Below, piece after piece: positions 1 to 6,735 of a DNA stretch of 64,000 nucleotides. The stretch is from Kiritimatiellia bacterium (GTDB taxonomy: Bacteria > Verrucomicrobiota > Kiritimatiellia > JAAZAB01): the NCBI GenBank assembly GCA_028718125.1, contig JAQUMN010000010.1, positions 1 to 64,000 of the forward strand, written 5' to 3'. Positions within the stretch are counted from its first letter, which is position 1. Each line of letters opens with the position of its first letter. The position numbers and the translations under genes were made by a program. The notes below the pieces were generated by a model, which saw only the letters and a program-made list of their open reading frames with translations, did no database searches and was not told where the DNA came from.

Positions 1-2
1 TC

Positions 3-569
3 CAGCTCAAACGGGAATTGGATGCGACCGGCGCAATCCAATTGACCGAGACCCAGCGCCGCCGGGTTGATGACTTGCTTTCGGAATCCGATTCGGTCCG
101 GTCCTTTGTCCGGGAATGTATCGAAACGGCGCATGGGGCGGAATTGACGATCCAAGACGTGACGGCCGCCTACCAGGACTATTGCGACGACCGCGACTGG
201 GCACCGCTCCGGGACCGGCAATTTCAGAGCGAACTGCCCGATGTGATGATCGAGTATCACCGGGCATTCAAGCGCAATGACATCCGGCAGCCGGACGGCA
301 AGTCCGTTCGCGGATTCCGTGGCGTCCGGCTGGTGATGAAATCGGGGCAATCGCCTGCCCCGCCGCAATCCGATCCCGAGTTGCCATTCTCGGACGTTAC
401 GGACGCTTCCCCAAACACTATAGCGCATACGCGAGGGGAAATATCCGAAGGTCCTCCTCTCTACGCAATAGATCCCGCGCAAGCGTCCGAAGCGTCCGAG
501 CCGGAAGGCCCTTCCGTGGAGGATGAGGAACGCGCCGCAATCATGGAGGAAGGGAGTCTGAATCCATGA
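3..569 (+). CDS. Phage primase/helicase (D5/P4 type), C-terminal part, cut by window edge
   Basis: The reading frame is open from base 3, so the gene begins outside the window and the TTG at 18 is internal. The visible ~188 residues look like the C-terminal winged-helix tail of phage/plasmid primase-helicases. A helical segment around S-D-S-V-R-S-F-V-R-E-C-I-E is followed by an A-Y-Q-D-Y-C linker and ends in F-R-G-V-R-L. The last ~80 residues are acidic and low in complexity. The catalytic primase and AAA+ parts are not in view. It would unwind DNA and prime phage replication. Its stop overlaps the next possible start (ATGA). Family assignment rests on the tail pattern only. Confidence 0.65.
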   Translation, partial: QLKRELDATGAIQLTETQRRRVDDLLSESDSVRSFVRECIETAHGAELTIQDVTAAYQDYCDDRDWAPLRDRQFQSELPDVMIEYHRAFKRNDIRQPDGKSVRGFRGVRLVMKSGQSPAPPQSDPELPFSDVTDASPNTIAHTRGEISEGPPLYAIDPAQASEASEPEGPSVEDEERAAIMEEGSLNP

Positions 570-655
570 AAACCCAGCAAATCCAACGCCGCCAGGTCCT
601 TGTTAATAACCTGTTCAACAAATTTATGGAGGCCAACCATGCCCGACTGTCATAA
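566..655 (+). CDS. Possible 29-aa small protein
   Basis: An ATG overlaps the stop of the primase gene as ATGA, which suggests translational coupling. The frame encodes a basic 29-residue peptide beginning M-K-T-Q-Q-I-Q-R-R and runs past the start of the following gene in another frame. I recognise no domain. It may be only a leader or a chance frame. Confidence 0.25.
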   Translation: MKTQQIQRRQVLVNNLFNKFMEANHARLS

Positions 656-1040
656 ATGCCCACATAACGGTAACCCAACCAGCCAGTGTTTGAGTTGTCC
701 CGGACCATCCAAAAGTCCGCCTCATCGTGGCCTGAGCTTCATTTCCCTGGAGCACATGCCGCCCAAAGAACTGGCAAAACTGAAGGTCCCCGACCCTGAA
801 CCGGAGCATCCCTTGTCTGAGTTCATGGAAAAATGGGTCCGTCTTCCGTCCACCACACGCGACATGGTGGCCCATGTCCTCATGGACAGTTCCATTTCCT
901 GGGCCGATATCGCCCGAAAATTAAAAGTCACGCGGCAGGACGTGAGCCAGAATCTACGCAAAACAGCCCGTCTACATCCAGAACTCCGGTCCATTATCAA
1001 GCTTCGAGGCCGTTCACTCCAAACAAGAAAGGTAGGTTAA
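639..1040 (+). CDS. Phage zinc-ribbon/HTH DNA-binding protein
   Basis: 133 aa. I chose the ATG at 639 because GGAGG lies 6 bases upstream; the longer frame from 600 has no such site. Residues 4-21 carry a C-x2-C-P-H-N-G ... C-x2-C-P-G pattern that could bind zinc. Residues ~95-118 (S-W-A-D-I-A-R-K-L-K-V-T-R-Q-D-V-S-Q) form a clear helix-turn-helix. It sits between replication and packaging genes, so it could be a late regulator or a small-terminase-like DNA-binding protein. The HTH is seen in the sequence; the role is inferred. Confidence 0.5.
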   Translation: MPDCHKCPHNGNPTSQCLSCPGPSKSPPHRGLSFISLEHMPPKELAKLKVPDPEPEHPLSEFMEKWVRLPSTTRDMVAHVLMDSSISWADIARKLKVTRQDVSQNLRKTARLHPELRSIIKLRGRSLQTRKVG

Positions 1041-1042
1041 GA

Positions 1043-1495
1043 ATGAATAATGATGAATCCCAGATAAATAACGAAGGAATTGCGAAAAGATTGGCGAATC
1101 TTGTTCCCCATCAAATAAAGAAGGGACAAATCCTCAATCCAAAAGGTCGGGGAAAGGGGAAGGATATATGGTTATGGGCATCAAAACTGTCCGTTCCTGA
1201 AAAGTTGGTCGAGCCGATGAGGAAACTATTCAGGTTGCACAAGGGCAAGGTTGACGTTGAACGCGCCATCATACTTCGACTGGCGCTTGCAGCCGTAAAG
1301 GGCGATACCAGGGCCATTGAACTATGGATTGAACGGAAATATGGCAAGGTCACGCAACCCGTAGATATGAACGCCGTCACCGGCCCATTGGTGGCGATAC
1401 TCAACGCCCCGCAAAATCAAACGGTGTCTATCCCCAACGAAATACCACCGCCGAAAACAATCGATATTACTGAAGGACCAGAGGTGAAATCATGA
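1043..1495 (+). CDS. DUF5681-like phage protein, possible terminase partner
   Basis: 150 aa. The ATG at 1043 follows an AGGTTAAG ribosome site; the longer upstream frame overlaps the previous gene and looks spurious. Residues ~27-36 read K-G-Q-I-L-N-P-K-G-R-G-K-G, the basic N-P-x-G-R-x-K motif of DUF5681-type proteins, which commonly sit just before large-terminase genes in phages. The middle is helical and the C-terminus is proline-rich. Here the terminase lies 3.5 kb downstream, beyond the hairpin-rich region. It may act as the small terminase or a DNA-binding accessory. Confidence 0.5.
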   Translation: MNNDESQINNEGIAKRLANLVPHQIKKGQILNPKGRGKGKDIWLWASKLSVPEKLVEPMRKLFRLHKGKVDVERAIILRLALAAVKGDTRAIELWIERKYGKVTQPVDMNAVTGPLVAILNAPQNQTVSIPNEIPPPKTIDITEGPEVKS

Positions 1496-1917
1496 ATCCC
1501 CATCAATTTGCAAAGGCTGAATGCGCGAACTGGAGTAATGACGAATGTTTGAATATAAAGATTGCGTCAGATTTGAGCATGACGATAGGAAAACCCATTC
1601 CGCGATGCGTATTGATTGCCGGGCAACGCTGCCGGTATTTCGAAGATTGCGTCCTACCGATGGCGGCCATGACAACGGACCCGGTAAAATCAAAATCGTA
1701 TTCTGAAGCGGCAGACGAATACCGTCTCATTCATAAGATGGATGGTGTGATACGGCAATGCCCGGATTGCGGACGACCGCTATCACCCCGGCGGAGATTA
1801 TGCGCAGTTTGCTCCCAGAAACGTAGAAAGCAGACGTATCGGGAAGCTACAGCCAGGAATCGTATCAAGGTGTCAACAGTTAATGAGATTTATCCCCCTA
1901 AATCATTGGCAATTTAG
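1492..1917 (+). CDS. Cysteine-rich phage protein of unknown function
   Basis: 141 aa, starting inside the previous stop (ATGA overlap), so probably co-translated. It has an N-terminal set of cysteines (C-A-N-W, C-L-N-I, C-R-Y-F-x2-C) and a C-terminal zinc-ribbon pair C-P-D-C-G-R-P-L ... C-A-V-C-S-Q-K-R-R-K followed by a basic tail. This suggests a zinc-stabilised nucleic-acid-binding protein. I do not recognise a named family. It is the last clear protein gene before 2.4 kb without one. Confidence 0.5.
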   Translation: MNPHQFAKAECANWSNDECLNIKIASDLSMTIGKPIPRCVLIAGQRCRYFEDCVLPMAAMTTDPVKSKSYSEAADEYRLIHKMDGVIRQCPDCGRPLSPRRRLCAVCSQKRRKQTYREATARNRIKVSTVNEIYPPKSLAI

Positions 1918-2043
1918 GCGTGTTTTTATGCCCTCGGACATAATCCATATCAGGACAGCACCCCCCTGTTGAAATAGGGTTTAACTGTTGACCATTGGAA
2001 TAGGAATGACGGGTACTGCCGGGCAAGGTTATTGCGTGACGGC

Positions 2044-2072
2044 TTGCGCTCGCCGAGCCTCGCGCATATAAG
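2044..2072 (+). promoter_or_regulatory. Possible sigma70-type promoter at the head of the hairpin-rich region
   Basis: TTGCGC (2044-2049) and TATAAG (2067-2072) are separated by exactly 17 bases. Transcription would start near 2079 and run into the hairpin array. Matches to consensus are partial, and in GC-rich DNA such a pair can arise by chance. Confidence 0.3.
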
Positions 2073-2282
2073 CTGACGCCTACCGCCGGTGCTCCATCCC
2101 AAGGCGACGTTACGGGCTCGCTACGCTCGCCCGCGCGCTGGCGCGTACTGCCACGGGCCATGCCATCCCGCGCCGCGACGCCTCCCGCGAAGCGCGCCGG
2201 AGGCGACGCGTCGCAACGTATTCGCCGTGCCCGCCGTGACGGCCTTCGCGATGCGCGCCGCGGCCGACACGGCGTAGGATAG

Positions 2283-2320
2283 TCAGTCCGGCTATCGCCG
2301 GAGCATCGAAGCCGAAGAAC
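2283..2320 (+). repeat. Hairpin unit A (TCAG + stem + ATCGAAGCC)
   Basis: TCAG is followed by the perfect stem TCCGGC-TATC-GCCGGA (2287-2302), then GC-ATCGAAGCC and GAAGAACG. Unit B at 2567 and unit C at 3079 share the flanks but differ in the stem. Confidence 0.6.
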
Positions 2321-2566
2321 GACCGCACGGAGAGCAAGGTGGCAGCCTTCCCCTCGATGCTCGCTTCAGTCTGCCCCCATGCACTCCGCGCTGCCGGAGA
2401 AGACCGCGGTCACAGCGCAGAACCGCTACGGCGGCGGAGCGACGCGCATCAGCGCAGCGCTTCAAATGAGGCATTTGGCGCGACGCCCCGCTCGCCTTCA
2501 CTTCCATGCCCCGGCGAAGCGCCCAGGCATGGATTCCGCGCTGTCACCGCTCCCTGAAAAGAATAA

Positions 2567-2604
2567 TCAGTCCGGCTACCGCCGGAGTATCGCAGCCCAA
2601 AACA
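2567..2604 (+). repeat. Hairpin unit B
   Basis: TCAG is followed by the stem TCCGGC-TACC-GCCGGA (2571-2586), then GT-ATCGCAGCC and CAAAACACG. The unit is the same length as unit A, with changes in the loop and tail. Confidence 0.6.
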
Positions 2605-2804
2605 CGTCCGATGCTCCGGACGCGCACCGCGTGCCTTGCGGTCCAGTCTCCATCCCCTGCCGTCGAAGCGGCGGCCGGGATTCCGCTTTGTCCCGAAAGG
2701 TCACGCCGAGCGCGAAAGACCGCCTCGATCCCTCGATCTGGTACGCCGCGCAGGACAAAGACCGCGTCAGGGCGGCGAAAACCACAGGACCGCCAGGATG
2801 GGCA

Positions 2805-2885
2805 CATAACATTTTTTATGCGCACGCGATGCGCTGGCAAGGCACGTCCGGCGAAACGCCGGCAGTCGCATAAAAAAGTGTTATG
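2805..2885. repeat. 81-bp element with an 18-bp inverted repeat and an inner hairpin
   Basis: The arm at 2805-2822 pairs with 2867-2885 over 18 base pairs with one bulged G (2878). Inside, CCGGCG-AAA-CGCCGG (2848-2862) forms a second perfect hairpin. The arms are AT-rich (T6/A6 tracts) unlike the surroundings. It could be a rod-like domain of a structured RNA or a small palindromic mobile element of MITE/REP type. Confidence 0.65.
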
Positions 2886-2962
2886 CACCCCTGTCGCGGG
2901 GGATGCGCGGCCAACCAGATCGCCGGGCACCCGGCACGGCCAGGGCGCCTACGCCGGGCCGT

Positions 2963-2981
2963 TCAGTTCCCGAGGCGGGAA
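2963..2981 (+). repeat. Hairpin unit E (TCAG + TTCCCG stem)
   Basis: TCAG is followed by the perfect stem TTCCCG-AGG-CGGGAA (2967-2981). It is nearly the same as the copy at 3831 and a degenerate copy at 3435-3453. Confidence 0.5.
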
Positions 2982-3078
2982 TTCACTTGCCCGGACGGGA
3001 TCTCGGCTCAAGACCCAAGCGAAGAACGGCGGCGGCTCGTTGCGCTTCACACGCCGCCTATGGGACCGCAAAGATTAA

Positions 3079-3121
3079 TCAGTCCCGCCCCAGAGGTCGG
3101 GATCATCGAAGCCAAAGACAC
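3079..3121 (+). repeat. Hairpin unit C with changed stem
   Basis: TCAG is followed by the stem TCCCG (3083-3087) pairing with CGGGA (3098-3102) across a longer loop, then TC-ATCGAAGCC and AAAGACACG. Compared with units A and B the stem bases changed on both sides while the flanks stayed the same. This is the pattern expected if pairing is preserved. Confidence 0.6.
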
Positions 3122-3154
3122 GATGCGCCGCGCGCTGTGGCTCATTGTGCGGGA

Positions 3155-3193
3155 GCGTGACGCATTCAGCTTATGCAGTTTCATGCGTCACGC
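3155..3193. repeat. 11-bp perfect inverted repeat
   Basis: GCGTGACGCAT (3155-3165) and ATGCGTCACGC (3183-3193) are exact reverse complements around a 17-base loop. A second perfect hairpin, CGGTGG-AGGCA-CCACCG, follows directly at 3193-3209. Confidence 0.6.
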
Positions 3194-3255
3194 GGTGGAG
3201 GCACCACCGTAAACCCCCGCACCCTGCACCACAACACAGCGGCGCTACGAACAAG

Positions 3256-3280
3256 TCACCCCGAAGCGGGCATCGAAGCC
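3256..3280 (+). repeat. Hairpin unit D, shortened
   Basis: A TCA start is followed by the short stem CCCG-AAG-CGGG (3260-3270), then C-ATCGAAGCC. It shares its tail with units A and C and its AAG loop with the copy at 3831. Confidence 0.45.
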
Positions 3281-3830
3281 AGGGAAGGAACCCCCGCGCC
3301 ATACAAGCACACTTCGCTCGAAGACTCGCTCCGTTCGGGGAAGCCCCTCAGTCAGGCGCGGGAAAAGAAAGAATAAAGATAAGATAGTAAGTATCCAACC
3401 CCCAACCCAAGACCCGGACGAAGCCAGTGTCGCGTCAGTTCCCGAAGCGGAAATTCCGCGCCACTATTCAGCGGTCTCGCAGACTTGCCCGTTTCGCAAC
3501 CCAAGACACGTGTTGGGTGGCCTTGCCCATGCCACGCGGGTTTGAAGCCAGCTCGCGCGCAAACTTTATTTCGCATCCGACCGTGTGGGGCGCTCGCGAT
3601 TAAATCAAGTCAGTTTTAAGAAAGTCTCGAAGACTCGACCAAGACGAAGACCGGAGAAGACAAGCTCCGCACGTCAAGCGGGGTTCGTCAGGAGGCGCGA
3701 AACTCGCCTAGTTCCTCACCCCGCTCGCCGCGCTCCGCTCCACCGCACTCGTATTGCCCGTCGTCTCACGGTTCACCGCCAGCCAACGCGATTGCGCATG
3801 GCGGCCAGGAAATGAATCGGATCGGCTCGG

Positions 3831-3849
3831 TCAGTTCCCGAAGCGGGAA
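3831..3849 (+). repeat. Hairpin unit G
   Basis: TCAG is followed by the perfect stem TTCCCG-AAG-CGGGAA (3835-3849). The A-T-C-G-A-A-G-C-C tail is absent. The stem-loop resembles the ubiquitous TTCCCG...CGGGAA palindromes also present near 54400. Confidence 0.5.
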
Positions 3850-4224
3850 TTTCCTCGCCGAATGAACGGACCATGACCCGGAAACTTTTGACACGCACCA
3901 GACCGAAGCGGACTGTTGCGCCGGAATGAAGAGCGCCCACGCAACCGGTTCACTCTAAATCTCGCTCGCCGGATACATGGTCGCGGAATGCGGCGGACAC
4001 CAGCCGCAGCGCCTATGGTCTAAGAAGCCCGTCGTCTCTGCGTCAGGTAACCGCCTCCAGCATACGGAACCGGCATCCATGCACTTTGCCCATCTCGTAC
4101 TGTAGGAACAGAACGCGCCGGTCAAACTGCACGGAGGCAGCGCGTGTCAGACCGTTACACGGCCAGCCACGCTTGAACCTGGCCCGGCTCAACGAGTTCG
4201 CCTTATGATGCTTCTAAGGTGGTG

Positions 4225-4264
4225 TTCATTTTGCCGCTCTGCGGCTTGGTATTGACAAAATGAA
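4225..4264. other. Nested hairpin before the HEPN-like gene
   Basis: TTCATTTTG (4225-4233) pairs perfectly with CAAAATGAA (4256-4264), enclosing CCGC-TCT-GCGG (4234-4244). A separate CCTTA/TAAGG hairpin sits at 4201-4219. It marks the change from GC-rich hairpins to AT-rich DNA. It has no T-tract, so it is not a classic terminator. It could be the 3' domain of an RNA or a control element of the next gene. Confidence 0.4.
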
Positions 4265-4338
4265 AGGAAAGAGGAAGCTAATAATCAAACAAATCGCTTA
4301 TGTTTGAGAGACGATTAATTAATGCTTAGGGTAAAGCC

Positions 4339-4950
4339 ATGACGAATATAGAAGATACTACAAATTTATGCGCTAGTTTTACAGATATGTTGACAGCATG
4401 CAAAGCATGCCTTGAATGCAAATTGTTTATTCCCGGACTTGCGCTCGCATATACGACAATTGATGCAGCGGCGTGGGTAGCGTATGGTGATCAAGAAAAG
4501 GAAGTGGGTTTGAGATTCAGAAAATGGATTGACGAATGGATATTGCAAAAGCATTCCCTCGGGTGCACTTCACAAGAACTCTATGCTGCGCGGTGCGGTG
4601 TCCTGCATAGACTAAATCCTGATTCCACACTTACCGTGAACAAGGGAACACGATTGGTTGTCTATGCTTGGGGATCAGCAGCGCCAGAGCCGCTCAATAA
4701 AGTATTCACCGCTCTGGGGCACCATGAAATGGTAACGCTCCATGCAGACAAGTTCGTTCTTTCACTCGAAGATGGCATTACCAGCTTTATAAACGACGCG
4801 AAGGGGAATAAATCCAGACTAGAGAGACTGAAGCAATGCAATACACGGTCATTCTCGAATGTCAAAAGTCATGTTGTAAGCAATCTTGAAAACGCAATAC
4901 AAGAGGTAGAGAAAAAAGGGCTTCAGTTAAGGTGGAAAGCCAAGGTATAG
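4339..4950 (+). CDS. HEPN-like protein with R-x4-H motif, phage accessory gene
   Basis: 203 aa, probably all-helical and soluble. Residues 81-90 read L-Y-A-A-R-C-G-V-L-H, an R-x4-H arrangement typical of HEPN ribonucleases, followed by a Y-A-W-G segment. I recall an uncharacterised family with Y-A-A-R-C-G-L-L-H ... Y-A-W-G in many bacteria; no function is known to me. An AGGG ribosome site lies 8-9 bases before ATG. The gene is clearly richer in A+T than the phage genes around it, which suggests recent acquisition. It lies between the hairpin-rich region and the large terminase, a position typical of phage accessory genes. An RNase or abortive-infection role is inference. Confidence 0.5.
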   Translation: MTNIEDTTNLCASFTDMLTACKACLECKLFIPGLALAYTTIDAAAWVAYGDQEKEVGLRFRKWIDEWILQKHSLGCTSQELYAARCGVLHRLNPDSTLTVNKGTRLVVYAWGSAAPEPLNKVFTALGHHEMVTLHADKFVLSLEDGITSFINDAKGNKSRLERLKQCNTRSFSNVKSHVVSNLENAIQEVEKKGLQLRWKAKV

Positions 4951-4984
4951 CCAGTTTGAGAATGCCAGAATTATTGCCTGATTT

Positions 4985-5000
4985 ACATTCCGGCCATTGG
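4985..5000 (+). repeat. Boundary repeat, copy 1 (before terL)
   Basis: ACATTCCGGCCATTGG just before the terminase start matches 15 of 16 bases with 8095-8110 before the portal gene. Confidence 0.5.
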
Positions 5001-5001
5001 T

Positions 5002-6288
5002 GTGATCACACTCACACCAAAGCAGAATATCGCATGGCGGGAACACCTTGAACGGCCGGAACTCCGCCGCCACCTTTTCTATGGCGGCGCACGATCCGGC
5101 AAGACTGATGTTATCCTGGCCTGGCTCTGTGTCCAGGCCGCCACCTATCCCGGCGCTCGTATCCTGATGGCGCGGCGCACCCGCATAGCGGCGGAAAAAA
5201 GCCTCTGGTCGGATAGCCTCGTCAAGATGCTCCGGGGCCGGCCTGACTTCAAACTGCTGGAAAGCGATCTGGAAATACGGCATAGCAATGGCTCCTTGAT
5301 ACGCGTGGATGGGTTCGACGATCAGGAGCGGGTTGACAAGATTCTCGGCACGGAATACCTGCATATCTTTTTCAATGAGGCCACGCAAATAAGCTGGCCC
5401 ACGGTTCAAACGGTTCTTTCCCGGCTCGCCCAGGTTGTCGAAAGTGCGCCCTGCCACAAGGCGATTTTCGATTGTAACCCCAAGAGTCAACGCCATTGGC
5501 TATACAAGGCCGGAATCCAGCGACAGAACCCCGAGACCGGGGAACCCCTGCCGGACGCCGATATATGGTCCAACCAGCATTGGACGCCCTTTGACAACCC
5601 ATATTTGGGCAAGGACTTTCTCGACACGCTGAAGGCCATGACGGGCACCCAGCGGCGCCGGATGCTGGATGGCGTCTGGTGCGAGGGCGAAGGCGCTGTT
5701 TACACTGAATTTGACGAGAATATCCACGTCCACAAAGGCCCCATGCCTGCCGGCTGGCAGCGGTGGGATAAGTGTCGGGGCATAGATTTCGGCTATACCA
5801 ATCCCTTTGTATGCCTCTGGGCCGCGATAGACCCGGATGGCCGGCTCTGGATATACAGAGAACGCTATATCGCCCGGCAGACCGTCCAAGTCCATGCCAA
5901 GGCAATCAACGCGGCGGAGGCCAGGGATACCCGCTACCGGTGGACCGTGGCAGACCATGACGCCGAGGACAGGGCAACGTTGCACGAGGCCGGGATCAGG
6001 ACGCAACGCGCCAGCAAGAATGTCGAAACGGGCATCAAGGCGGTCAAAGAGCGTCTAAAGGTTCAGGCGGATGGCCGGCCGCGGCTGATAGTTTGCGATT
6101 GCTGCCCGGAAACTATCAGCGAGTTTTTCGACTACGCCTGGCAGCCGGCAGTTGACGGCCGCAACGCCAAGGAAGCCCCCATCAAAGACCGGGACCACGC
6201 CATGGACCCGATCCGCTACATGGTAATGAAACTTGACCAAGGCCGCGGCGGCGGTCTGGCAATTCCCGGCTATTTGCCGGGAAAATAA
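5002..6288 (+). CDS. terL: Phage terminase large subunit
   Basis: 428 aa from a GTG start. It is the ATP-driven motor and nuclease that cuts concatemeric phage DNA and pumps it through the portal into the procapsid. The N-terminal ATPase has the Walker A-like loop G-G-A-R-S-G-K-T-D (residues ~29-37) and a Walker B/Glu segment L-H-I-F-F-N-E-A (~116-123). The RNase H-fold nuclease has D in G-I-D-F-G-Y (~257) and the late acidic motif H-A-M-D-P-I-R-Y (~400). No strong ribosome site is visible, and GTG is the first start that keeps the whole ATPase domain. Portal and scaffold genes follow after the reverse-strand fluoride cassette. Confidence 0.9.
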   Translation: MITLTPKQNIAWREHLERPELRRHLFYGGARSGKTDVILAWLCVQAATYPGARILMARRTRIAAEKSLWSDSLVKMLRGRPDFKLLESDLEIRHSNGSLIRVDGFDDQERVDKILGTEYLHIFFNEATQISWPTVQTVLSRLAQVVESAPCHKAIFDCNPKSQRHWLYKAGIQRQNPETGEPLPDADIWSNQHWTPFDNPYLGKDFLDTLKAMTGTQRRRMLDGVWCEGEGAVYTEFDENIHVHKGPMPAGWQRWDKCRGIDFGYTNPFVCLWAAIDPDGRLWIYRERYIARQTVQVHAKAINAAEARDTRYRWTVADHDAEDRATLHEAGIRTQRASKNVETGIKAVKERLKVQADGRPRLIVCDCCPETISEFFDYAWQPAVDGRNAKEAPIKDRDHAMDPIRYMVMKLDQGRGGGLAIPGYLPGK

Positions 6289-6315
6289 CCCTCTCTACAT
6301 TTCCTTACTCTGGCT

Positions 6316-6735
6316 TCACTTAACCACGAGCACCGAGCACGGTGCCAGGCGGATAAGGCTCTGACATGTGCTGCCCATAACCCGGTCATAGATCGCAGAG
6401 TGCCCCATGAAGCCGAGAACCAAGAGATCAAACTCGTGATGTTTGATATATTCAAGGATGGTCTTGACCTCATGGCCCACAATAACATGCGGATGAATTG
6501 TCAATCCCTGGGCAGATGCCATTTGGCGGGCTTTTTCAACGGCTTCTTTGAAGAATCCGTTGGCAGAATCCTTTTCCTCGATCATCTCTCCGATAGTTTC
6601 CGGCATACGTGGCACTTCCTCGACGGAGATTGTGTGCAGATCGGCTTCATAGCGTTTGGCAATGTCAATCGCCTCGGTCAGGGCTTTGAATGAACCCTCG
6701 GAGCCGTCCAGTCCGTGCAGTATCTTTTTATGCAT
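6316..6735 (-). CDS. Universal stress protein, UspA family
   Basis: 139 aa, a single complete Usp domain. Near the C-terminus G-F-M-G-H-S-A-I-Y-D-R-V-M-G-S-T fits the ATP-binding G-x2-G-x9-G-S/T motif, so this is probably an ATP-binding Usp. Its start overlaps the end of the antiporter gene by 8 bases, so the two are one operon controlled by the fluoride riboswitch upstream. It lies antisense to the phage packaging genes. Usp domains often accompany cation/proton antiporters, which suggests it modulates the transporter or responds to the same stress. Confidence 0.85.
   Translation of the reverse strand: MHKKILHGLDGSEGSFKALTEAIDIAKRYEADLHTISVEEVPRMPETIGEMIEEKDSANGFFKEAVEKARQMASAQGLTIHPHVIVGHEVKTILEYIKHHEFDLLVLGFMGHSAIYDRVMGSTCQSLIRLAPCSVLVVK

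Larger units (their letters stand above)
1918..4338 (+). other. Hairpin-rich region without a believable protein gene; candidate large structured RNA locus
   Basis: This 2.4-kb GC-rich stretch has open frames on both strands, but they overlap heavily, are Arg/Pro/Ala-rich, lack ribosome sites and show no domain. It is packed with short perfect inverted repeats. Examples are TGCGGC/GCCGCA near 3990-4008, GGCCAG/CTGGCC near 4160-4183, CCGGCG/CGCCGG at 2848-2862, CGGTGG/CCACCG at 3193-3209, an 11-bp perfect stem at 3155-3193 and an 18-bp stem at 2805-2885. Diverged copies of a unit made of TCAG, a hairpin and an A-T-C-G-A-A-G-C-C tail recur. Either a long structured RNA (strand uncertain, plus assumed) or an accumulation of palindromic repeats fits. 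Large structured RNAs such as GOLLD and ROOL are known from phages, but I see no clear match to either. Confidence 0.5.

Noticed and set aside
2379-3212. Open frames of 100-190 codons in the hairpin-rich region
   Set aside because: They overlap in several frames and on both strands, are dominated by Arg, Pro, Ala and Ser, lack ribosome sites and show no domain. This is typical of GC-rich non-coding DNA.
4252-4280. TTGACA upstream of the HEPN-like gene as a promoter
   Set aside because: The only AT-rich -10 candidate (TAATAA) is 21 bases away, too far for a normal sigma70 promoter, and the TTGACA overlaps a hairpin arm.
1918-4338. Group I or group II intron
   Set aside because: I find no domain V-like hairpin, no intron-encoded protein and no interrupted gene on both sides.
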